Assembly (NCBI GenBank): GCA_003244255.1 | Contig: QHCD01000001.1 | Location: 23,227 to 59,617 of the forward strand | Direction: 5' to 3' | From: Pseudonocardiales bacterium | Lineage (GTDB): Bacteria > Actinomycetota > Actinomycetes > Mycobacteriales > QHCD01 | DNA length: 36,391 nt | Notes under the pieces: model-generated | The model's database searches: none | What the model was told of the DNA's origin: nothing | The model's input: only the letters and a program-made list of their open reading frames with translations | In this document: positions 15,158-24,294 of the stretch, in pieces | Layout: each line of letters begins with the position of its first letter | Numbering within the stretch: position 1 is the stretch's first letter | Made by a program: the position numbers and the translations under genes

Positions 15158-16294
15158 GTGGACGGCTTCGAGACCCGTGCGATCCATGCCGGCCAGGCGC
15201 CCGAGCAGAGGACCGGGTCGGTGACCGTGCCGATCTACGCGACGTCGACGTACAAGCAGGACGGCGTCGGCGGCCTGCGGTCGGGCTATGAGTACAGTCG
15301 CGGTGGCAACCCGACCCGCGACGCGTTGCAGGAGTGCCTGGCGGCGCTGGAGGGCGGCACTCGCGCGTTCGCGTTCGCATCCGGCCTCGCGGCCGAGGAC
15401 TGCCTGCTGCGCACGGTGTGCGCCCCCGGCGACCACGTGTTGATCCCCGGCGACGCGTACGGCGGCACCTACCGGCTGATCGCCCGCGTGCTCGCCGAAT
15501 GGGGCATCGAGTACACGCCGGTCGCGCTGCACGACCTCGACGCGGTGCGTGCGGCGATCCGGCCGACGACGACGGTGCTGTGGTGCGAGACGCCGACGAA
15601 CCCGCTGCTCGGCATCTCCGACATCGCCGCGCTGGCAGGCATTTCCCGCGATGCGGGCGCGCTGCTCGCCGTCGACAACACGTTCGCCTCGCCGTATCTG
15701 CAGCAACCGCTGGCGCTCGGCGCCGACGTCGTCGTGCACTCCACGACGAAATACGTCGGCGGGCATTCTGACGTCGTCGGCGGTGCGCTCGTCGTCGCCG
15801 ACGACGAGCTGGCGCAGCGGCTGGCGTTCATGCAGCTGTCCACCGGCGCGGTCGCCGGCCCGTTCGACGCGTGGCTCACCCTGCGCGGGGTGAAGACACT
15901 CGGCGTGCGGATGGACCGGCACTGCGCCAACGCGGCCAGGGTCGCTGCGATGCTCGACGCACATCCCGGCGTCGAACGGGTGCTCTATCCCGGCCTGCCC
16001 GAGCATCCCGGTCACGAGATCGCGGCCAAGCAGATGAGCGATTTCGGTGGCATGGTGTCCCTCGTTCCGGCCGCGGGAGTGGACGCGGCGCTGCGCATCT
16101 GCGAGCGCACAAGGGTTTTCACCCTCGGTGAGTCGCTCGGGGGAGTGGAGTCGCTGATCGAGCTTCCGGCCCGGATGACACACGCGTCGGTGAGCGGATC
16201 GGTGCTGCAGGTGCCCGATAATCTGGTGCGGCTCTCGGTCGGCATCGAATCGATCGACGACCTGCTCGCGGACCTGGATCAGGCCCTCGGCTAG
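15158..16294 (+). CDS. metB: Cystathionine gamma-synthase/lyase (trans-sulfuration PLP enzyme)
   Basis: A 378-residue PLP enzyme of the Cys/Met metabolism family. It forms cystathionine from an O-acylhomoserine and cysteine, or runs the lyase reaction. The PLP lysine is Lys198 in HSTTKYVGGHSD. The phosphate-binding YEYSRGGNPTR motif (44-54) and the VDNTFASP block are standard. Position near cbs and M. tuberculosis Rv1079 (metB) supports gamma-synthase, though synthase and lyase cannot be separated by sequence alone. The alternative start TTG 15092 would add 22 non-conserved residues; GTG 15158 gives the typical N-terminus FETRAIHAG. It converges with the VWA gene, sharing CTAG at the stops. 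Confidence 0.9.
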   Translation: MDGFETRAIHAGQAPEQRTGSVTVPIYATSTYKQDGVGGLRSGYEYSRGGNPTRDALQECLAALEGGTRAFAFASGLAAEDCLLRTVCAPGDHVLIPGDAYGGTYRLIARVLAEWGIEYTPVALHDLDAVRAAIRPTTTVLWCETPTNPLLGISDIAALAGISRDAGALLAVDNTFASPYLQQPLALGADVVVHSTTKYVGGHSDVVGGALVVADDELAQRLAFMQLSTGAVAGPFDAWLTLRGVKTLGVRMDRHCANAARVAAMLDAHPGVERVLYPGLPEHPGHEIAAKQMSDFGGMVSLVPAAGVDAALRICERTRVFTLGESLGGVESLIELPARMTHASVSGSVLQVPDNLVRLSVGIESIDDLLADLDQALG

Positions 16295-18300
16295 AAGCGG
16301 CGTGCGCCCCGGTTGCGTCCGCGCCGGGCGCGCAGGTAGTCGCGCACCACGTACTCGCCGAGCTGGCCGGGCTCCGGTGAGAACACTCGACCGCCGTTGC
16401 GCTGCGCCATCTTGTCCACGAACGCGACCAGGCCGGGGTCGTCGGCGAGCATGAACACGTTGATCGTCGCGCCCCGACGGGTCACCCGCTCGACCTCGGC
16501 ATACGTCGTCGCAACGGTCTCCGGCAGTGGCGGCCAGGCGAACCGGGCGTGGCCGTCGTCGGCGAGATGTGCGGTCGGCTCGCCGTCGGTGATGACGAGA
16601 ACGACCGGCTCGGCTTCGGGGTGCTTGGCAAGGTGCCGGCCGGCGAGCATCAGGGCGTGCTGCAGGTTGGTGCCCTGCACCATGTCCCACGACAGGCCGG
16701 CGAGCTCGGTCGGGGAGAGCACGCGTGCGTAATTGCTGAAGCCGATGATCTCGATGGCGTCCTGCGGGTACCGCGTGCTGACCAGGCTGTGCAGGGCGAG
16801 CGCCGTCGACTTCGCCACCCCCCACGTGCCGCGCAGCGCCATCGAGTACGACAGGTCGACCAGCAGGGCTACGGCGGCGCTGGTGCGTCGCTCGGTCTCG
16901 ACGACCTCGAAGTCGTCGACGGAGAGCCGGACGCCGTCCGGCCCGTCGCGCCCCGCGCGCAGAACGGCGTCGCGGCCCGCGCGCAAGACGGCATTGCGCA
17001 CCGTCTGCGCAACGTCGAGCGGCTGCTCATCACCGAACCGCCAGGCCCGGCTCGCGCCGGTCAGCTCACCCGCGGCGCCGGCGTCGGTGACGTCGTGCCC
17101 ACCACGGCCGGTGGCCTCGATGTCGGCGAAGACGCGGCGCAGCGCGACCTGGCCTATCCGGCGCACGGCGCGCGGTGACAGCTCGAGCCGGCCGTTCTCG
17201 CGGGTGAGGTAGCCCTGGCGGTCGAGTTCGTGTTCGATCTGCCGAAGCGCGTCGAGTTGCTCGCGAGCCGAGCGGCCCAGCGCGCGCTCTACCAGTTCGG
17301 GGTCGACGTCGTCCAGGGTCGCGCCGGCGTAGTCCTGGTCGAGCAGCGAATCCAGCTCGTCGAAGTCCGCGAGCTCCTCCAAGACCGTCGTCGCATCGCC
17401 GAGCCCGAGCGGACGCTCGCCGCGCATCTGCTCGCGGCCCCGCCAGGGCAGGTCGGGACGGGCGGACCGCAGTTGCTGCTGCAACGCCGAGACCTCACTC
17501 GCCAGTCCGGCGTCGGACAGCGCGCCCGCCATCAGGTCGGCGAGTTCCTGGCGCTGCTCGTCGGAGAGGCTCGCCATCATGCGCTGCTGCGCGGCGGACC
17601 GGCGGGCGAGGGAGTCGACCAGCTCGGCCAGGTCGGCCGGTTGCTCGGGGAAGAAGTCACCGTAGGAGGACATGAAGTCGTGGAACTGCTGCTGCGTGTG
17701 CTCGCCTCGCGCGTCGGCTGCCAGCATCGCGTTCAGGTCGGCGAGCATGTCCTTCACCCGCGCCATGTCCTGCGGCGTCGCCCCTTCGAGCGCCTGCTTC
17801 ATCCCGCGGAAGTGTGAGTCGAGCACCTCCCTGCGGAGCAGGTCGCGAATCTGCTCGTACGCCGCGCGGGCGTCGTCGCTGCGCCACTGGTATTCCGAGA
17901 GCTGGCGCACTGCGCGGGCCGGATCAGCGGGCAGCGTGTCGAGCTCTGACTCCGAGAGCCGGGCGGCGTCAGACGGATCGGGGAACAGCGCCTGCCGTTC
18001 GGATTCGACGGCGCGCTCGAGCAGTTCCTTGACCCGCTGCAGGGTGCCGTCGAGGCTGCCGCGGCGGCGCGCTGCTCGGCGCTGCTCACGCAGCTTGCGG
18101 CGCAGGGTGTCCAGGCCCGGCAGGCCGTCCGTGCCCTGGCGCAGCAGCCGGCGCAGCGCGTCGAGCGGGCTCTCGCCGGCCAGGATGTCTTCGCCGATCT
18201 CGTCCAGCGCGGAGCGCGCGTCGAACGGCGGCTCCAGCGGGTCCCGCCCGCCGTGCCAGACGCCGTACCGCGATCGGCGGCCCGCGAGGGGATTGCTCAT
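16291..18300 (-). CDS. VWA-domain protein paired with AAA+ ATPase (Rv0959-like)
   Basis: A 669-residue protein. The N-terminal two-thirds is charged and helical, with several coiled-coil-like runs. The C-terminal third is a von Willebrand A domain with a complete MIDAS: DLSYSM, a downstream Thr in GTNLQHAL, and the Asp of VITDGEP. It overlaps the upstream AAA+ gene by 4 nt (ATGA). This pairing resembles Mg-chelatase-like ATPase/VWA systems and M. tuberculosis Rv0958/Rv0959, which work on unknown targets. No chlorophyll or cobalamin genes are present, so a chelatase role is not supported. An 8-residue unit AVLRAGRD is tandemly duplicated. Start ATG 18300; longer frames are shadows. Confidence 0.88.
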   Translation of the reverse strand: MSNPLAGRRSRYGVWHGGRDPLEPPFDARSALDEIGEDILAGESPLDALRRLLRQGTDGLPGLDTLRRKLREQRRAARRRGSLDGTLQRVKELLERAVESERQALFPDPSDAARLSESELDTLPADPARAVRQLSEYQWRSDDARAAYEQIRDLLRREVLDSHFRGMKQALEGATPQDMARVKDMLADLNAMLAADARGEHTQQQFHDFMSSYGDFFPEQPADLAELVDSLARRSAAQQRMMASLSDEQRQELADLMAGALSDAGLASEVSALQQQLRSARPDLPWRGREQMRGERPLGLGDATTVLEELADFDELDSLLDQDYAGATLDDVDPELVERALGRSAREQLDALRQIEHELDRQGYLTRENGRLELSPRAVRRIGQVALRRVFADIEATGRGGHDVTDAGAAGELTGASRAWRFGDEQPLDVAQTVRNAVLRAGRDAVLRAGRDGPDGVRLSVDDFEVVETERRTSAAVALLVDLSYSMALRGTWGVAKSTALALHSLVSTRYPQDAIEIIGFSNYARVLSPTELAGLSWDMVQGTNLQHALMLAGRHLAKHPEAEPVVLVITDGEPTAHLADDGHARFAWPPLPETVATTYAEVERVTRRGATINVFMLADDPGLVAFVDKMAQRNGGRVFSPEPGQLGEYVVRDYLRARRGRNRGARRF
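16944..16991. repeat. 24-bp imperfect in-frame duplication within the VWA gene
   Basis: 16944-16967 and 16968-16991 differ at three positions and encode two consecutive AVLRAGRD units on the minus strand, just before the VWA domain. Being 24 bp it keeps the frame. Confidence 0.85.
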
Positions 18301-19733
18301 GAGCCGTAGACCACCCGACCGTCGATCTCGTCCTTCGCGAGGCGACGGGACAGGTGCAGACCCTCCAGCGCGAACTCGGTCGCGGCCGCAGCAAGACCCG
18401 GGTCCTCGGCGCCTTCGGCGATGCCGAGGCGCTCCAGCAGGACGGCGAGCCCGGCGTAGGGCCCGATCTGGCGCAGCAGCTCGGCCGCGGCGACGTCGTC
18501 GCCCGTCTCCACCGTCGCGCCCTCGTCGAACTTTGCCTGCAGCGCCGTGAGATCGACGCCGGCCAGCCGCGCGCGGAACGTCTCCGCGGTGGCGCGCCGC
18601 AGCAGGTGGCGGAGAACTTCCAGCTCGCGCCCTTCGTCGGCGTCGTCGAACTCCACCTTGCCGCGGCTCGCCGGGACGACGGCCGGTAGGTCGCACACCC
18701 GGGCGACCGCGCGCTCGCCGGTGACCGCCGCGCGGCGGACCGCCGACGCCGCGACGGTCTCGACGGCGGCGATGGCGAACCGCGCGCTCACGCCGGATCG
18801 CTGGTCCACCTGCGGCGCCTCCCGCACCAGCCGGGTGTAACGGGCGATCAGGTCCACCAGGTGGTCGGGGACGACGGGCGCGGCGTGCGTGGAGCCGACC
18901 GGCCACACGAGCCGCGCCTCCTGCTCGATCAGGTCCACCTCGTCGGCCAGCTCGAGCGGATAGTGGGTGCGCACCTCGGCGCCGAACCGGTCCTTCAACG
19001 GCGTGATGATGCGGCCCCGGTTGGTGTAGTCCTCCGGGTTCGCGCTCGCCACCAGCAGCACGTCGAGGGGCAGCCGCAGCGCGTAGCCGCGCACCTGGAT
19101 GTCGCGCTCCTCCAGCACGTTCAGCAGTGAGACCTGGATGCGCTCGGCGAGGTCGGGCAGCTCGTTCACGCTGAAGATGCCGCGGTTGGTCCGCGGCAGG
19201 AGTCCATAGTGGACGGTCTCGGGATCGCCAAGGGTGCGGCCCTCCGCGACCTTGATCGGGTCGATGTCGCCGATCAGGTCGCCGACGCTGGTGTCGGGTG
19301 TCGCGAGCTTCTCGCCGTACCGGCTGCTGCGGTGCAGCCACGCCACCGGCGCCTCGTCGCCACGCTCGCCGATCAGCGCCTGGCAGCGGCGGCAGCTCGG
19401 CGCGTACGGATGGTCGTTGATCTCGCATCCGGCCACGACGGGCGTCCACTCGTCGAGCAGGCCGCTGAGCGTGCGGATCAGCCGGGTCTTGCCCTGCCCG
19501 CGTTCGCCGAGCACAACGAGGTCATGGCCGGCCAGCAGCGCGCGCTCGACCTCGGGCACCACGGTGTCGTCGAACCCGACGATGCCCGGCAGGCTCGGTT
19601 CGCCGGCGGCCAGGCGGGCCACCAGGTTCTCGCGGATCTCGTCCTTCACCTCGCGGTGGCGATGATCCGATGCGCGGAGCTCGCCCAGCGTGGTGGTGGC
19701 GGGGTGGTCGGTGAGTTCGACAGCTGTCACCAT
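18297..19733 (-). CDS. AAA+ ATPase, magnesium-chelatase subunit I-like (Rv0958-like)
   Basis: A 478-residue ATPase. Walker A is GERGQGKT, Walker B is in the VNELPD region (acidic Asn-Glu of GIFSVNELPD), and the ATP-sensing Asn lies in ASANPEDYTNRG, typical of the Mg-chelatase/MoxR clade. The unusual insert EINDHPYAPSCRRCQ carries a Cys-rich CRRC segment. The C-terminal half is a helical lid. It probably acts with the VWA protein encoded immediately downstream, whose ATG overlaps its TGA. ATG 19733 and GTG 19730 are both possible starts; TACGGT lies 3 or 6 nt upstream, and the longer spacing slightly favours the GTG. Confidence 0.9.
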   Translation of the reverse strand: MVTAVELTDHPATTTLGELRASDHRHREVKDEIRENLVARLAAGEPSLPGIVGFDDTVVPEVERALLAGHDLVVLGERGQGKTRLIRTLSGLLDEWTPVVAGCEINDHPYAPSCRRCQALIGERGDEAPVAWLHRSSRYGEKLATPDTSVGDLIGDIDPIKVAEGRTLGDPETVHYGLLPRTNRGIFSVNELPDLAERIQVSLLNVLEERDIQVRGYALRLPLDVLLVASANPEDYTNRGRIITPLKDRFGAEVRTHYPLELADEVDLIEQEARLVWPVGSTHAAPVVPDHLVDLIARYTRLVREAPQVDQRSGVSARFAIAAVETVAASAVRRAAVTGERAVARVCDLPAVVPASRGKVEFDDADEGRELEVLRHLLRRATAETFRARLAGVDLTALQAKFDEGATVETGDDVAAAELLRQIGPYAGLAVLLERLGIAEGAEDPGLAAAATEFALEGLHLSRRLAKDEIDGRVVYGS

Positions 19734-19736
19734 CCG

Positions 19737-19742
19737 ACCGTA
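19737..19742 (-). promoter_or_regulatory. -10-like hexamer TACGGT before the AAA+ gene
   Basis: TACGGT on the minus strand precedes ATG 19733 by 3 nt and GTG 19730 by 6 nt. It lies back to back with the CAGAAT element of the divergent ROK gene. Confidence 0.4.
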
Positions 19743-19777
19743 CGTCGCACGGGCGAGGGGTGCATGCGCAGGTCGGG

Positions 19778-19783
19778 CAGAAT
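19778..19783 (+). promoter_or_regulatory. -10-like hexamer CAGAAT before the ROK kinase
   Basis: CAGAAT, then 6 nt, then ATG 19790. This is the C-first variant of the motif that also precedes ilvA and the gene at 22618. Confidence 0.35.
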
Positions 19784-19789
19784 GCCGCC

Positions 19790-20737
19790 ATGCATCCCGT
19801 TCTGGCGATCGACGTCGGCGGCACCAAGTACGCGGCGGGACTCGTCGCACCCGACGGCACCGTCGTGTCGTCGAGGCGGGTGCCGACGCCGCAGGGCGCT
19901 GATGCGGAGACCTTGTGGCTGGCGCTGGAGTCGTTGATCGACGCCGTCGTCGACGACGCCGGCGGGTCCACAGTGGACGGTGTCGGGGTGGGTGCGAGTG
20001 GGCCGATGGAGTGGCCGGCGGGCCTGCTCTCGCCGTTGAACATCCCCGGTTGGCGCGCGTTCCCCCTGCTGGCCCGGATCGCGGCGAAGCTGCCCGGCGT
20101 GCCGGTGCGCATCCACAACGACGCCATCTGCCTCGCGCTGGCCGAGCACTGGCGCGGCGCCGGGCGCGGCCACGACAACATGATCGGGATGGTCGTCTCG
20201 ACCGGAGTGGGCGGCGGCCTGATCCTCGGCGGCCGGGCGGTCGACGGCGCCACCGGCAATGCCGGTCACATCGGTCACATCGTCGTCGTCCCGGACGGGC
20301 AGGCGTGCGGATGCGGCGGCCGCGGCTGCCTGGAGGCCGAGACCCGCGGGCCGAGGGTGACAGCGTGGGCGGTGCGCGAGGGCTGGCAGCCGCCGGCGGA
20401 CACCGAGGCGAACCCGTCCGCGCGCGACCTGGCCCACTCCGCGCGGGCGGGCGATCCGATCGCGATCGGCGCCTACGAACGCGCGGGATCGCTGCTCGGC
20501 CTGGGCATCGCGTCGGCGGTCGCGCTCACCGACGTCGATCTCGTTGTGATCGGCGGCGGCCTCTCCCAGGCGGGGCCGCTGCTGTTCGGGCCGCTGCGCG
20601 CGTCGTACCGCCGGCATGCCCGCATCGACTTCGCGCGGTCGGTGTCGGTCGTGCCGGCAGAGCTGAACCAGGACGCCGGGCTGGTCGGCGCGGCGGCCCT
20701 CGTCGCGCGAGCCGATCGGTACTGGTCGCGCGCCTGA
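19790..20737 (+). CDS. ROK-family sugar kinase
   Basis: A 315-residue kinase that probably phosphorylates glucose or N-acetyl-sugars. It has no HTH domain, so it is a kinase rather than a ROK repressor. The phosphate-1 motif is IDVGGTKYA (7-15). The zinc-binding ROK signature reads GHIGHIVVV then CGCGGRGCLE, with the His and three Cys ligands visible. The DGATGNAGH block carries the usual catalytic-loop His. ATG 19790 is chosen over 19760 because the protein then starts at the DxGGTK fold and CAGAAT lies 6 nt upstream. Divergent from the AAA+ gene; not part of a recognisable sugar operon. Confidence 0.88.
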   Translation: MHPVLAIDVGGTKYAAGLVAPDGTVVSSRRVPTPQGADAETLWLALESLIDAVVDDAGGSTVDGVGVGASGPMEWPAGLLSPLNIPGWRAFPLLARIAAKLPGVPVRIHNDAICLALAEHWRGAGRGHDNMIGMVVSTGVGGGLILGGRAVDGATGNAGHIGHIVVVPDGQACGCGGRGCLEAETRGPRVTAWAVREGWQPPADTEANPSARDLAHSARAGDPIAIGAYERAGSLLGLGIASAVALTDVDLVVIGGGLSQAGPLLFGPLRASYRRHARIDFARSVSVVPAELNQDAGLVGAAALVARADRYWSRA

Positions 20738-20789
20738 GCGATCGCGCGCCGGTGGCCGCCACCGTCAGCCCGCGGCTCGCGGCTGATGG

Positions 20790-20795
20790 CAGGAT
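20790..20795 (+). promoter_or_regulatory. -10-like hexamer CAGGAT before ilvA
   Basis: CAGGAT is followed by 7 nt and GTG 20803, with no SD in between. Confidence 0.35.
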
Positions 20796-20802
20796 CGCGG
20801 AC

Positions 20803-22035
20803 GTGGACACACCGCCGGTCTCGCTGGTCGGAGTCGAGGACATTCTGGCCGCGCGCGAGCTGCTCGCCGACGTTGCCCGCACGACGCCGATGGAGAGCTC
20901 GCGCCCGCTGTCAGAGCTCGTCGGCGGGCCGGTGTGGCTGAAGTGCGAGAACCTGCAGCGAGCGGGCTCGTTCAAGATCCGCGGCGCGTACGTGCGCATC
21001 GCCCGGCTCGCCGCAGCGGAGCGCGCGCGCGGCGTCGTCGCGGCCAGCGCCGGCAACCATGCGCAGGGCGTCGCGCTTGCCGCGGCACTGCTCGGCACGC
21101 ACGCGACCATCTTCATGCCGCACGGCGCGGCCATCCCGAAGGTGACGGCGACGAAGGGCTACGGCGCCACGGTGCATCTGGCCGGCTCGGTGCTGGACGA
21201 GAGCATGGTCGCGGCGCGGGAGTTCGCCGACCGTACCGGGGCGGTATTCATCCATCCGTTCGACCACGCCGACATCATCGCCGGACAGGGGACGACCGGC
21301 CTGGAAATCCTGGAGCAGTGCCCCGAGGTGCGCACGATCGTCGTCGCCACGGGAGGCGGCGGCCTCGTGTCGGGCATCGCGGTCGCGGTCCGGGCGACGC
21401 GGCCCGACATCTGCATCGTCGGCGTGCAGGCCGAGACCGCGGCGGCGTATCCGGGGTCGCTGCTCGCCGGAGCGCCGTCCGCGCTGACGACGCCGATGGC
21501 AACGATGGCCGATGGCATCGCCGTCGGCCGTCCGGGGGAGCTGACCTTCGCGCACGTGCGGGAGCTGGTCGACGACGTCGTCACGGTGTCGGAGGACGCA
21601 CTCTCCCGTGCGCTGCTGCTCCTGCTCGAGCGCGCAAAGCTCGTCGTCGAACCGGCCGGTGCCGCAGCGGTCGCCGCCGTCATGGACGCGCCGTCGCGGC
21701 TTCGGCCGCCCGTCGTCGCGGTGCTCTCCGGCGGCAACATCGACCCCGTCGTGCTGCTGCGGGTAGTTCGCCACGGCATGATCAGCGCCGGGCGCTACCT
21801 CTCGGTACGGCTCTCGATTCCCGACCGCCCCGGCGCCCTCGCCGGCTTGCTGCGGCTGCTGGCCGAGAAGGGCGCGAACGTGCTCGATGTCGAACACTCC
21901 CGCACCGACGCGCGGCTGGATCTCGGCGACGTCGAGGTCGCGCTGTCGGTGGAGACGCGCGGCTCCGATCACTCCGAGGATCTGATGAGCGCGATGGCCG
22001 CTGCCGGTTACCGGGTCGACGACGCCACCGGCTGA
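20803..22035 (+). CDS. ilvA: Threonine ammonia-lyase with C-terminal ACT domain
   Basis: A 410-residue PLP enzyme deaminating threonine to 2-oxobutyrate and ammonia, the entry to isoleucine synthesis, or a catabolic serine/threonine dehydratase. The PLP lysine is Lys58 in GSFKIRGA. The SAGNHAQGVA loop and the tetraglycine ATGGGGLVSG phosphate clamp are present. Residues from about 327 carry one ACT-like regulatory segment (RLSIPDRPGALAGLLRLL), so allosteric control by an amino acid is likely. A single ACT domain is the short form; biosynthetic enzymes often have two ACT-like subdomains, leaving the catabolic role open. The only upstream signal is the CAGGAT hexamer at 20790. Confidence 0.9.
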   Translation: MDTPPVSLVGVEDILAARELLADVARTTPMESSRPLSELVGGPVWLKCENLQRAGSFKIRGAYVRIARLAAAERARGVVAASAGNHAQGVALAAALLGTHATIFMPHGAAIPKVTATKGYGATVHLAGSVLDESMVAAREFADRTGAVFIHPFDHADIIAGQGTTGLEILEQCPEVRTIVVATGGGGLVSGIAVAVRATRPDICIVGVQAETAAAYPGSLLAGAPSALTTPMATMADGIAVGRPGELTFAHVRELVDDVVTVSEDALSRALLLLLERAKLVVEPAGAAAVAAVMDAPSRLRPPVVAVLSGGNIDPVVLLRVVRHGMISAGRYLSVRLSIPDRPGALAGLLRLLAEKGANVLDVEHSRTDARLDLGDVEVALSVETRGSDHSEDLMSAMAAAGYRVDDATG

Positions 22036-22045
22036 TCGCCGGCCA

Positions 22046-22186
22046 TCAGGACTTGCCGCATGCGCGTGCGACGTTCGCGACGATGATGGACAGCGCCACC
22101 AAGATCGCCCAGGCGCCGCCCGCGCGCGACCGGCGGCTACCCCACCGCCTGCTGCGCCTACCGGCTGCCGGTCCGGCACCGCCCTG
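22046..22186 (-). other. In-frame C-terminal extension beyond a TAG, with membrane anchor
   Basis: On the minus strand, right after the TAG at 22189-22187, the same frame stays open for 46 codons to TGA 22048-22046. It starts QGGAGP, continues with a basic RRSRRW segment, then the hydrophobic WAILVALSIIVANV helix and a short ARACGKS tail. A basic patch followed by a single hydrophobic helix ending the protein is a typical C-terminal membrane anchor, so this is unlikely to be random. No plausible start codon precedes the helix. The stop sits 10 nt from the convergent ilvA stop, matching the compact packing of this genome. Confidence 0.7.
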
Positions 22187-22618
22187 CTACGGCATGGTGC
22201 CCCGCGGTGCCCCGATGCGGCGCGATCCAGCGGCACCCTGCCATCCGGCCGGAGCGGACGGCGGCGGCCCGCTCGGGATCGGCGCTCGGGCCTGCTGCTG
22301 GCGCGCTCTCGGCGTCGGCCTGGTGACCTCGCTTGGTTCCAGCGCTGCGACGGCGATCTGCTCGGCGAGCGCCGTCGCCCGAGCGGCGGCTTCGGCGGCG
22401 ATGGCACGTCGTCGCAGCTCCTCGTCCTCGTCGAAGGCTGCGGCGAACGCGGTTGCCGAGGTCGGGTCGCTCGCGCCAGCGGTGACGGCGGTGGCCGAAG
22501 CGGTCCACGGGTCGAACGGCAGGGCGAGCGCGTCGCGATAGCCGTCGATGTCCGCGGGCGCGGCGAGCGCGTCGTCCCACGGGTCAGCGGACGGGCCGCG
22601 ATCCGGCGTGAGGGACAT
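22187..22618 (-). CDS. Unknown protein, ends at an in-frame TAG
   Basis: A 143-residue product, rich in Ala, Pro and acidic residues at the N-terminus (MSLTPDRGPSADPWDDALAAP) and with a helical, Ala-rich central region (about 68-90). The last 50 residues are Pro/Gly/Arg-rich and low in complexity. I recognise no domain. The frame continues past the TAG for another 46 codons that form a membrane anchor, so the gene looks interrupted, or read through. ATG 22618 has CAGGGT 6 nt upstream and a GGTGGAGG run. It is divergent from the VOC gene. Confidence 0.7.
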   Translation of the reverse strand: MSLTPDRGPSADPWDDALAAPADIDGYRDALALPFDPWTASATAVTAGASDPTSATAFAAAFDEDEELRRRAIAAEAAARATALAEQIAVAALEPSEVTRPTPRARQQQARAPIPSGPPPSAPAGWQGAAGSRRIGAPRGTMP

Positions 22619-22624
22619 GCCTCC

Positions 22625-22630
22625 ACCCTG
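22625..22630 (-). promoter_or_regulatory. -10-like hexamer CAGGGT before the gene at 22618
   Basis: CAGGGT on the minus strand, then 6 nt, then ATG 22618. The GGTGGAGG run also fits an SD, so this is a weak call. Confidence 0.3.
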
Positions 22631-22673
22631 CCACGGTGATCCGCCAGGCGCCGGAATTGTCCGCGGCGGAAGT

Positions 22674-22679
22674 TAGGCT
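22674..22679 (+). promoter_or_regulatory. -10-like hexamer TAGGCT before the VOC gene
   Basis: TAGGCT followed by 6 nt and ATG 22686. No SD is present, consistent with leaderless translation. Confidence 0.5.
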
Positions 22680-22685
22680 GCCGGC

Positions 22686-23048
22686 ATGAAGATCACTCGA
22701 CAGATCCTCGTCTTCGACGCCCCCGACCTGGCCGCCGAGAGCAGCTTCTGGGCGGCGCTCCTGGGTGGCACGGTCGACTCCGACGACGACTGGCACAGCA
22801 TTCAGGTCGATGGCCAGCCGCGGCTCGCGGTCCAGCTCGCACCCGACCATGTCCCGCCCGAGTGGCCCGAGGGAACGCCTCAGCAGATGCACTTCGATCT
22901 GTTCGTCGACGATGTCAAGGCCGCGCACGAGGAAGCGGTGGCCCTGGGTGCGCGACTGCTGAAACCGGCAGCCGACATCGAGTCCCCCGAGGGTTACCAG
23001 GTCTACGCCGATCCGGCCGGCCACCCATTCTGTCTCTGCTGGGGCTGA
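22686..23048 (+). CDS. VOC-fold (glyoxalase/dioxygenase-like) protein
   Basis: A 120-residue single-domain protein of the vicinal oxygen chelate superfamily. It has the paired beta-alpha-beta-beta-beta pattern, starting KITRQILVFDAPDL and ending with GYQVYADPAGHPFCLCWG, the familiar DPxGHPFCL tail. The metal ligands expected of glyoxalases are not all identifiable: a candidate His lies in QQMHFDL and Glu in the SPEGYQ block. Substrate is unknown; members of this size include resistance and ring-cleavage-like proteins. ATG 22686 has the TAGGCT hexamer 6 nt upstream and no SD. Confidence 0.82.
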   Translation: MKITRQILVFDAPDLAAESSFWAALLGGTVDSDDDWHSIQVDGQPRLAVQLAPDHVPPEWPEGTPQQMHFDLFVDDVKAAHEEAVALGARLLKPAADIESPEGYQVYADPAGHPFCLCWG

Positions 23049-23068
23049 CCCTCCAGCGCGGCGCCGCT

Positions 23069-24228
<1,160 letters not shown>

Positions 24229-24294
24229 TCACTTGGATGACCCGAGCTTCCCGCGGGTCCTGCCGGCCGCGCAACCGGGGTCAGCGCAACCGGG

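Noticed and set aside
15047..16825. Long minus-strand frame opposite metB
   Set aside because: The plus strand holds a complete PLP enzyme; the minus frame is a low-complexity Arg/Gly-rich shadow common in high-GC DNA.
16291..19449. A 1052-codon open frame on the minus strand covering the VWA gene and much of the AAA+ gene
   Set aside because: Only the part from ATG 18300 carries family motifs; the upstream portion is an out-of-frame shadow of the AAA+ gene, whose own frame has Walker A and B.
16291..19733. Chlorophyll or cobalamin chelatase
   Set aside because: Motifs are shared with chelatase subunits, but no pathway gene or third subunit is present.
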